A DNA stretch of 64,000 bases, from positions 1-64,000 of the forward strand of contig CAJAQB010000008.1 of the NCBI GenBank assembly GCA_903943975.1. Direction: 5' to 3'. Source of the DNA: Synechococcus lacustris. GTDB taxonomy: Bacteria > Cyanobacteriota > Cyanobacteriia > PCC-6307 > Cyanobiaceae. Both the position numbers and the translations under genes were made by a program. Under the pieces are notes generated by a model, which ran no database searches, was not told the origin of the DNA, and was given only the letters and a program-made list of their open reading frames with translations. This document shows positions 55,460 to 64,000 of the stretch, in pieces (positions within the stretch are counted from its first letter, which is position 1; each line of letters opens with the position of its first letter).

Positions 55460-56173
55460 ATGGCAGATCTGCAGGACCGCATGAAACAGGCCGTTGCCCT
55501 GGCGGCCGTTGATCAGATCAGCAACGGCATGGTGCTCGGGCTTGGTTCCGGTTCCACGGCGGCGCTGATGATCAAGGAGCTGGGGGCCCGCCTCAGCGAC
55601 GGCCGGCTCCAAAACATTGTGGGGGTCACCACCTCGTTTCAGGGGGAGGTGCTGGCGGCGGAACTGGGCATCCCCTTGAAGGCGCTCAATGCGATCGAGC
55701 GCATTGACCTGGCCATTGATGGGGCCGATGAGGTGGACCCTGGTTTTCAGTTGATTAAGGGGGGCGGGGCCTGTCACGTGCAGGAAAAACTGGTGGCTCG
55801 CCGCGCCGATCGCTTTGTGGTGGTGGTGGACAGCAGCAAGTTGGTGGAGCGCCTCAACCTGGAATTTCTGTTGCCTGTGGAGGTGCTGCCCGGCGCCTGG
55901 CGCCAGGTTCAGGCTGAATTGGCTGCCCTAGGGGGCGCCGCTGAATTGAGAATGGCGCTCCGCAAGGCCGGTCCGGTGGTCACCGACCAGGGCAACCTGG
56001 TGCTTGATGTGCGCTTTGGCGGCGGCATTAGCGACCCAGTGGGCCTTGAGGCAACGCTCAACAACATTCCTGGGGTGCTGGAGAACGGCCTATTTGTGAA
56101 CCTCGCCGATCAGGTGTTGGTGGGAGAAATCGTTGCTGGGCAGCCCGTGGTGCGGGACCTGGTGAAGGCCTAG
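55460..56173 (+). CDS. rpiA: Ribose-5-phosphate isomerase A
   Basis: 237 residues. [16 protein letters not shown] (about 29-44) is the phosphate-binding loop, [45 protein letters not shown] (about 90-134) holds the catalytic Asp/Glu/Lys, and the C-terminal [18 protein letters not shown] closes the fold. It interconverts ribose-5-phosphate and ribulose-5-phosphate in the Calvin and pentose phosphate cycles. The stop overlaps the convergent hisD end by four bases. Confidence 0.96.
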   Translation: MADLQDRMKQAVALAAVDQISNGMVLGLGSGSTAALMIKELGARLSDGRLQNIVGVTTSFQGEVLAAELGIPLKALNAIERIDLAIDGADEVDPGFQLIKGGGACHVQEKLVARRADRFVVVVDSSKLVERLNLEFLLPVEVLPGAWRQVQAELAALGGAAELRMALRKAGPVVTDQGNLVLDVRFGGGISDPVGLEATLNNIPGVLENGLFVNLADQVLVGEIVAGQPVVRDLVKA

Positions 56174-57465
56174 GGGCCCTCCAGCCGTAGCCGCACCGAT
56201 TCCCTGTGGCTGTGCAGCCCTTCGCTGGCGGCCAGGGTCATGATCGCGGCGCCGGTGGCTTCCAGGGCCTCCCGGTTGAACTGGATCAGGCTGGTGTGGC
56301 GCAGGAAGGTTTCCACGCTGAGGGCGCCGCTGAAGCGGGCGGTGCCTGAGGTGGGCAGGGTGTGGTTGGGGCCGGCCAGGTAGTCGCCGGCGGCCTCCGG
56401 GCTATGCACCCCCAGGAAAATCGCCCCGGCCTGCTGGATCCGTTCCGCCAGGGGTTCTGGATCCCGCACCTGCAATTCCAGGTGTTCAGGGGCAAAGCGA
56501 TCGGAGAGTTCCGCCGCCTGTTCAAGGCTGTCGCAGAGCACCACCAGGCCCCAGTCTCGGATTGAAGCGGCCGTCACCTCCCGGCGGGGGTGGTCGAACA
56601 GTTGTTGCTCCACGGCCAGGGGCACGGCGGCGGCCAGGCGGGGGCTGGTGGTGAGCAGGATTGCCGCGGCCAGGGGATCGTGTTCCGCCTGGGCCAGCAG
56701 ATCAGCTGCCACCAGGTTTGCGTCGGCACTGTCATCGGCGATTACCAGCACTTCGCTGGGGCCCGCCAGGGAGTCGATGCCAACGCTGCCGTAGACAGCT
56801 TTTTTTGCCAAGGTCACGTAGAGATTGCCGGGGCCACTGATCACATCCACCCGGGGGATCGACTCCGTGCCCCAGGCGAGGGCGCCGATCGCCTGGGCAC
56901 CGCCCACCCGGTAGATCTCTTCGATGCCGGCCACCCGGGCAGCGGCCAGCACGGCGGCGTTCACCTGGCCGTCGGGGCCGGGGGGGGTCACCATCACCAG
57001 CCGCTTCACCCCGGCCACCTGGGCCGGCACGGCGTTCATCAACACGGTGCTGGGGTAGGCGGCCCGGCCGCCTGGCACGTAGAGCCCGGCCCGCTCCACC
57101 GGCCGCCAACGTCGCCCCAACTTTTCCCCGTGGGGTCCCGTCAGGCTGATGTCGTGGGGGATTTGCTCCCGGTGAAAGCTGCTGATGCGGCGATAGGCCA
57201 GGGTCAGGGCGTCTTTCAACTCGGGGCTGGCCAGTTCCCAGGCGGCGTCAATCGCTTCCTTGGGAACCCGCAACTGCTCCAGTTGAACCCGGTCGAATTG
57301 GGCCGTGAATTCCCGCAGGGCGCTATCGCCCCGTTGCCGCACCGCTTCGAGCACCAGATCCACGGTTTGGCGGGCTTGATCCATGCCAGCGCCAGTGGTG
57401 CGTGCCTCGATCTGATCAAGCCGCTCGGCGGCGGCCTGGGGGTCGGTGAGCAGCTTCAGCAGCAT
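56170..57465 (-). CDS. hisD: Histidinol dehydrogenase
   Basis: 431 residues. Family blocks [26 protein letters not shown] near 127-152, [29 protein letters not shown] near 188-216, the zinc-ligand region [31 protein letters not shown], and [10 protein letters not shown] near 318. It carries out the last two oxidations of histidine synthesis. The full length matches the family. It is convergent with rpiA and divergent from rpsT with 100 bp between start codons. Confidence 0.97.
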   Translation of the reverse strand: MLLKLLTDPQAAAERLDQIEARTTGAGMDQARQTVDLVLEAVRQRGDSALREFTAQFDRVQLEQLRVPKEAIDAAWELASPELKDALTLAYRRISSFHREQIPHDISLTGPHGEKLGRRWRPVERAGLYVPGGRAAYPSTVLMNAVPAQVAGVKRLVMVTPPGPDGQVNAAVLAAARVAGIEEIYRVGGAQAIGALAWGTESIPRVDVISGPGNLYVTLAKKAVYGSVGIDSLAGPSEVLVIADDSADANLVAADLLAQAEHDPLAAAILLTTSPRLAAAVPLAVEQQLFDHPRREVTAASIRDWGLVVLCDSLEQAAELSDRFAPEHLELQVRDPEPLAERIQQAGAIFLGVHSPEAAGDYLAGPNHTLPTSGTARFSGALSVETFLRHTSLIQFNREALEATGAAIMTLAASEGLHSHRESVRLRLEGP

Positions 57466-57493
57466 GGAACCGGCAACGTCCAGGGGGCTTTGA

Positions 57494-57886
<393 letters not shown>

Positions 57887-57913
57887 GTCCGTCAGACTGA
57901 ATTTCTCCACTGG

Positions 57914-57933
57914 GGGCCTGCGGGCCCTTTTTT
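57914..57933 (+). terminator. Rho-independent terminator of rpsT
   Basis: GGGCC (57914-57918) pairs with GGCCC (57923-57927) around TGCG, then six T (57928-57933). It lies 27 bp after the rpsT stop and 6 bp before tatD, so some read-through into tatD is likely. Confidence 0.75.
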
Positions 57934-57939
57934 GTTGGC

Positions 57940-58761
57940 ATGACCACGGCAGATCTACCGCTGATCCCGTCCTTTCCCCTGGTCGATAGCCACTGTCACC
58001 TGGTTTTTCGCCAGTTTGACGACGACCTGGAGGTGGTGGCGGCCCGCTGGCGCCAGGCCGGGGTCAAGGCGCTGCTGCATGCCTGTGTGGAACCGGCGGA
58101 AATCCCTGGGATCCGAGCCCTGGCTGATCGCTTCCCGGAGTTGCGCTATGCCGTGGGGGTTCATCCCCTTGATTGCGAGCATTGGGACGCCGCCACCGTG
58201 GGCCTGTTGCGGCAGGCGGCCCAGGCGGATGGGCGGGTGGTGGCCATTGGTGAATTGGGCCTGGATCTCTATCGGGCCACCAACCTGGAGGAGCAGCTCA
58301 GCATGCTCACTGCCCAGCTGGACCTGGCCGAAGAGCTGCAGCTGCCAGTGATCATCCATTGCCGTGATGCGGCTGAGCCGATGCTCAAGTTGTTGGAGCA
58401 GAGGCGCCAGGGGGGCCATGGGCTCCAGGGGGTGATGCATTGCTGGGGGGGGACCCCTGGGGAGATGGAAGCTTTCCTGGGTTTTGGTCTTTTCATCAGC
58501 TTCAGCGGCACGGTCACCTTCCCCAAGGCCAGTGACACCCATGCCTGTGCCCAGCAGGTGCCCGCCGACCGTTACCTGGTGGAAACCGATTGCCCCTTTC
58601 TCTCCCCGGTACCCCGCCGGGGCAAGCGCAACGAACCGGCGATGGTGCTGCATGTGGCTGAGCGGGTGGCCGCCTTGCGCCAGGAGTCCCTGGAGCAGGT
58701 TTGTCGCCAAACCAGCGCCAATGCGGCGAAACTTTTTCGACTTCCGGTCGCTGCGGGATAA
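57940..58761 (+). CDS. tatD: TatD family metal-dependent hydrolase
   Basis: 273 residues. TIM-barrel metallohydrolase with SHCHL (HxH metal site, about residue 17), Glu in AIGELGLDLYRA near 107, His in IIHCRDAAEP near 145, a His in MHCWGG near 168, and YLVETDCPFLSPVPRRGKRNEP near 209 with the final Asp. TatD proteins are 3'-5' DNA exonucleases involved in repair and quality control. It sits between rpsT and rpoB, the common cyanobacterial order. The 297 bp to rpoB carry a hairpin (58947-58975). Confidence 0.94.
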   Translation: MTTADLPLIPSFPLVDSHCHLVFRQFDDDLEVVAARWRQAGVKALLHACVEPAEIPGIRALADRFPELRYAVGVHPLDCEHWDAATVGLLRQAAQADGRVVAIGELGLDLYRATNLEEQLSMLTAQLDLAEELQLPVIIHCRDAAEPMLKLLEQRRQGGHGLQGVMHCWGGTPGEMEAFLGFGLFISFSGTVTFPKASDTHACAQQVPADRYLVETDCPFLSPVPRRGKRNEPAMVLHVAERVAALRQESLEQVCRQTSANAAKLFRLPVAAG

Positions 58762-59058
58762 CTTCCTTGACAAAGGGCGGGTGTCTTTGGGTAAGATCAG
58801 CTATTGGCCTGAGATTCCCTTGGCGTTCGCCGCACAAGCTGCGAGCGTTCGTCAAGCAGGATCAACGGCTGAAGTGCCCCCCGATTCAGCGGGCTTTGTT
58901 GTCGACGGTTCATCTGCCCTCCATCCCTTGAGCAAGCCCTGACGCTGGCCGCCTTCCATTCCGTGGGAGGCGGCCGTTGCCTTGGCAATTTGGGCATGGT
59001 TGGTGGCTCTGGGCCCCGGCTGACGTTTCATCCCCCCTTCCGTTCTGCAGGTCTCCGC
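58762..59058 (+). other. rpoB leader region with a hairpin
   Basis: 297 bp without a gene. GGCCGCCTTCCA (58947-58958) pairs with TGGGAGGCGGCC (58964-58975, one T-G pair) around a five-base loop, 83 bp before the rpoB start. No U-run follows. It may be a leader structure controlling rpoB. No clear -10/-35 pair was found. Confidence 0.5.
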
Positions 59059-62000
59059 ATGAGCAGCGCGATTCAGGTCGCCAAGACCGCTACATACCTT
59101 CCCGATTTGGTGGAGGTGCAGCGGGGGAGCTTTAAATGGTTTCTAGAAAAGGGCCTGATTGAAGAGCTAGACAGCTTCTCGCCAATCACCGACTACACCG
59201 GCAAGTTGGAGCTCCACTTTGTTGGCAGTGAGTATCGCCTCAAGCGGCCCCGCCACGATGTGGAAGAGGCCAAACGTCGCGATGCCACCTTCGCTTCGCA
59301 GATGTATGTGACCTGCCGCCTGGTCAATAAAGAAACTGGCGAAATTAAAGAGCAGGAAGTTTTTATCGGGGAATTGCCCCTGATGACCGAACGGGGCACC
59401 TTCATTATCAATGGCGCCGAGCGCGTGATTGTTAATCAGATCGTGCGTAGTCCCGGGGTTTATTTTAAGGATGAGCAGGATAAGAACGGCCGTAAAACCT
59501 TCAACGCCAGCATGATCCCCAACCGTGGGGCTTGGCTGAAGTTTGAAACAGATAAGAATGATTTGCTGCATGTGCGAGTCGACAAGACCCGCAAGATCAA
59601 TGCCCACGTCTTGATGCGGGCCATCGGCCTGTCTGACAACGACGTGCTTGATAAGTTGCGGCACCCTGAGTACTACCGCAAATCGATCGAGGCGGCTAAC
59701 GAGGAAGGGATTAGTTCAGAAGATCAGGCTCTGCTTGAGCTTTACAAGAAACTGCGGCCCGGCGAACCCCCCTCCGTCAGTGGTGGCCAGCAGCTGCTGC
59801 ACAGCCGTTTCTTTGACCCCAAGCGCTACGACCTTGGTCGGGTGGGTCGCTACAAGATCAATAAGAAACTGCGCCTCACTATCCCCGATTCTGTGCGCAC
59901 CCTCACCCCTGAGGATGTGTTGTCCACCATTGATTATCTGATCAACCTTGAACTCGATGTGGGCGGCGCCTCCCTCGATGACATTGATCACCTGGGCAAT
60001 CGCCGGGTTCGGTCTGTGGGCGAATTGCTGCAGAACCAGGTGCGGGTTGGTTTGAATCGCCTGGAGCGGATCATCAAGGAACGGATGACCGTGGGGGAAA
60101 CCGATTCCCTCACCCCTGCCCAGCTGGTGAACCCCAAGCCCCTGGTGGCGGCCATCAAGGAGTTCTTTGGCTCCAGCCAGCTCAGCCAGTTCATGGATCA
60201 AACCAATCCCCTGGCGGAGCTCACCCACAAGCGGCGGATCAGCGCCCTCGGCCCAGGCGGTCTTACCCGGGAACGGGCTGGCTTCGCTGTTCGCGATATT
60301 CACCCCTCCCACTACGGCCGTATCTGTCCGATCGAAACCCCTGAAGGCCCCAATGCTGGCCTGATCGGTTCCCTGGCCACCCACGCCCGGGTGAATGAGT
60401 ACGGCTTCATCGAAACCCCCTTCTGGCGGGTGGAAAACGGCCATGTGCTCAAGACTGGCGACCCGATCTATCTCGCTGCAGATCTGGAGGATGAATGCCG
60501 CGTTGCCCCAGGCGACGTGGCCACCGATGCCAATGGCTTGATCACCGCTGAACTGGTGCCGGTGCGCTATCGCCAAGACTTTGAAACCGTGCCACCCAAC
60601 CAGGTGGATTACGTGCAACTTTCACCGGTGCAGGTGATCTCGGTGGCCACATCTTTGATTCCCTTCCTGGAGCACGATGATGCCAACCGCGCCCTGATGG
60701 GCTCGAACATGCAACGTCAGGCGGTGCCCCTGCTGCGGCCGGAGCGTCCCCTGGTGGGCACGGGTCTGGAAACTCAGGTGGCCCGCGACTCCGGCATGGT
60801 GCCGATCACCCGGGTGAATGGCGAAGTGGTGTTTGTGGATGCCACCCAAATCATCATTCGTGATGACGAGGGCAACGACCATTACCACCTGCTGCAGAAG
60901 TACCAGCGCTCCAACCAGGACACCTGCCTAAACCAGCGGCCGATCGTGCGCCAAGGGGACCAGGTGATCGCCGGTCAGGTGCTAGCCAATGGCTCTGCCT
61001 GTGAAGGCGGCGAGATCGCCCTGGGCCAGAACGTGCTCGTCGCTTACATGCCCTGGGAGGGCTACAACTACGAAGACGCCATCCTGGTGAGCCAGCGGCT
61101 GGTGCGCGATGACCTCTACACCTCGGTGCATATCGAGAAGTATGAGATCGAAGCCCGTCAGACCAAGCTTGGTCCCGAGGAAATCACCAGGGAAATCCCC
61201 AATGTTGCTGAGGATAGCCTCGGCAGCCTTGACGAGATGGGCATCATCCGCATCGGTGCCTTCGTTGAATCAGGAGACATCCTGGTCGGCAAGGTGACCC
61301 CCAAGGGTGAATCTGATCAGCCCCCCGAAGAGAAGTTGCTGCGCGCCATCTTTGGCGAAAAGGCCCGCGATGTTCGTGACAACTCCCTGCGGGTTCCCAA
61401 CACCGAGCGGGGCCGGGTGGTGGATGTGCGCATCTACACCCGTGAACAGGGCGATGAACTGCCGCCGGGGGCAAACATGGTGGTGCGGGTTTATGTGGCC
61501 CAGCGCCGCAAGATCCAGGTGGGCGACAAGATGGCTGGCCGCCACGGCAACAAGGGGATCATCAGCCGCATCCTTCCCCTGGAAGACATGCCTTACCTGC
61601 CCGATGGCACCCCCGTAGACATCGTGCTCAATCCCCTGGGGGTGCCCTCCCGGATGAATGTGGGCCAGGTGTTCGAATGCCTGATGGGCTGGGCTGCCGA
61701 TAACCTCGACTCCCGCTTCAAGGTGGTGCCCTTCGATGAAATGCACGGGGCTGAGATCTCCAACCGAACCGTCCAGATGTATCTGGAGGAGGCCCGCAAG
61801 CAGCCCGGCAAGGAATGGGTCTACAACCCCGATAACCCCGGCAAGATCCAGTTGATTGATGGCCGCAGCGGCGAACCCTTCGATCAACCTGTAACCGTGG
61901 GCCGTGCCTACATCCTCAAGCTGGTTCACCTTGTGGATGACAAGATCCACGCCCGCTCCACCGGCCCTTACTCCCTGGTTACCCAGCAGCCCCTCGGCGG

Positions 62001-62349
62001 CAAGGCCCAACAGGGCGGCCAACGGCTGGGAGAAATGGAGGTGTGGGCCCTGGAGGCCTACGGCGCCGCCTACACCCTGCAGGAACTGCTCACCGTCAAA
62101 TCAGACGATATGCAGGGCCGCAATGAGGCCCTCAACGCCATCGTTAAGGGCAAGCCGATCCCCAGGCCGGGTACGCCCGAGTCCTTCAAGGTGCTGATGC
62201 GCGAGCTCCAGTCCCTGGGGTTAGACATTGCTGTCTACACCGATGAGGGGGTGGAAGTGGACCTGATGCAGGACGTGAATCCCCGCCGCAGCACCCCGAG
62301 CCGTCCCACCTACGAATCCCTCGGCGTCGCCGATTACGACGAGGACTGA
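59059..62349 (+). CDS. rpoB: DNA-directed RNA polymerase subunit beta
   Basis: 1096 residues from ATG at 59059 (frame open to 58963). RpoB hallmarks: [25 protein letters not shown] opening, RIGFN-type fork loop regions, the rifampicin pocket ([31 protein letters not shown] near 385-415) with the usual Asp and His, [19 protein letters not shown] near 820-840 and the C-terminal clamp. The length matches other marine cyanobacteria, which lack the insertions of E. coli. It is followed by a 12-bp triple tandem repeat and rpoC1. Confidence 0.98.
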   Translation: MSSAIQVAKTATYLPDLVEVQRGSFKWFLEKGLIEELDSFSPITDYTGKLELHFVGSEYRLKRPRHDVEEAKRRDATFASQMYVTCRLVNKETGEIKEQEVFIGELPLMTERGTFIINGAERVIVNQIVRSPGVYFKDEQDKNGRKTFNASMIPNRGAWLKFETDKNDLLHVRVDKTRKINAHVLMRAIGLSDNDVLDKLRHPEYYRKSIEAANEEGISSEDQALLELYKKLRPGEPPSVSGGQQLLHSRFFDPKRYDLGRVGRYKINKKLRLTIPDSVRTLTPEDVLSTIDYLINLELDVGGASLDDIDHLGNRRVRSVGELLQNQVRVGLNRLERIIKERMTVGETDSLTPAQLVNPKPLVAAIKEFFGSSQLSQFMDQTNPLAELTHKRRISALGPGGLTRERAGFAVRDIHPSHYGRICPIETPEGPNAGLIGSLATHARVNEYGFIETPFWRVENGHVLKTGDPIYLAADLEDECRVAPGDVATDANGLITAELVPVRYRQDFETVPPNQVDYVQLSPVQVISVATSLIPFLEHDDANRALMGSNMQRQAVPLLRPERPLVGTGLETQVARDSGMVPITRVNGEVVFVDATQIIIRDDEGNDHYHLLQKYQRSNQDTCLNQRPIVRQGDQVIAGQVLANGSACEGGEIALGQNVLVAYMPWEGYNYEDAILVSQRLVRDDLYTSVHIEKYEIEARQTKLGPEEITREIPNVAEDSLGSLDEMGIIRIGAFVESGDILVGKVTPKGESDQPPEEKLLRAIFGEKARDVRDNSLRVPNTERGRVVDVRIYTREQGDELPPGANMVVRVYVAQRRKIQVGDKMAGRHGNKGIISRILPLEDMPYLPDGTPVDIVLNPLGVPSRMNVGQVFECLMGWAADNLDSRFKVVPFDEMHGAEISNRTVQMYLEEARKQPGKEWVYNPDNPGKIQLIDGRSGEPFDQPVTVGRAYILKLVHLVDDKIHARSTGPYSLVTQQPLGGKAQQGGQRLGEMEVWALEAYGAAYTLQELLTVKSDDMQGRNEALNAIVKGKPIPRPGTPESFKVLMRELQSLGLDIAVYTDEGVEVDLMQDVNPRRSTPSRPTYESLGVADYDED

Positions 62350-62358
62350 GTGTCCTGA

Positions 62359-64000
<1,642 letters not shown>

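Noticed and set aside
61270-62022. 250-codon minus-strand frame in rpoB
   Set aside because: Antisense to a highly conserved part of rpoB, no independent evidence.

Overview
The window is a GC-rich, gene-dense chromosomal segment of a phycobilisome-containing alpha-cyanobacterium of the Synechococcus/Cyanobium type. It carries psbA (photosystem II D1), a phycobilisome rod-core linker (cpcG), a CpcS/CpeS bilin lyase, a high-light-inducible protein, a ferredoxin:thioredoxin reductase catalytic subunit, split rpoB/rpoC1, and many small conserved cyanobacterial proteins. The phycobilisome genes argue against Prochlorococcus. Genes are tightly packed. I see no insertion sequence, phage, integrase, CRISPR array or known defence island.

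Layout. 1-170: 3' end of an rRNA operon (5S rRNA and terminator). 0.2-8.2 kb: YihY-type membrane protein, EcsC-like protein, exonuclease VII (xseA-xseB), a high-light-inducible protein, a HAD sugar phosphatase immediately followed by a SemiSWEET sugar carrier, an HtrA protease and several small conserved proteins. 8.3-18.2 kb: ABC-F ATPase, DUF2811 protein, ribbon-helix-helix protein, anmK, a glycosyltransferase, a HAD hydrolase, type II NADH dehydrogenase, cysH-coaX and peroxiredoxin Q. 18.2-19.4 kb: two tandem secreted proteins with the same C-terminal VRGLW sequence. 19.4-27.6 kb: RarA fused to a methyltransferase-like domain, divergent from a two-adaptor plus RND pump operon. 27.6-32.9 kb: pgm, two small secreted proteins, a phospholipase-D-like lipoprotein with an EF-hand-like loop, and a DUF4912 protein.

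33.1-34.6 kb: cpcG and cpcS. 34.6-40.6 kb: sufR divergent from ftrC-sufB-sufC-sufD-sufS, the iron-sulfur assembly operon. 40.6-44.9 kb: aldo/keto reductase, mtnA and a fused class II aldolase/short-chain dehydrogenase. 45-46.1 kb: psbA, encoding the Glu130 form of D1. 46.3-48 kb: Pmp3-like peptide, SGNH hydrolase, tRNA-Thr and DUF3493. 48-53.8 kb (minus): the rimP-nusA-ylxR-infB operon plus a trailing membrane ORF. 54-57.5 kb: a second HtrA protease, rpiA and hisD. 57.6-64 kb: rpsT, tatD, rpoB and a truncated rpoC1.

Most of the window is housekeeping. The best candidates for undescribed biology are: (1) aldo/keto reductase | mtnA | aldolase-dehydrogenase fusion, which looks like a compact DHAP-shunt-type salvage route for 5'-deoxynucleoside by-products of S-adenosylmethionine; (2) the sugar-phosphatase/SemiSWEET pair, a possible make-and-export module; (3) the tandem secreted VRGLW-tail proteins; (4) a twin-CX3C miniprotein; and (5) the EF-hand-bearing PLD-like lipoprotein. 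All functional readings are from sequence alone; no database search was run.
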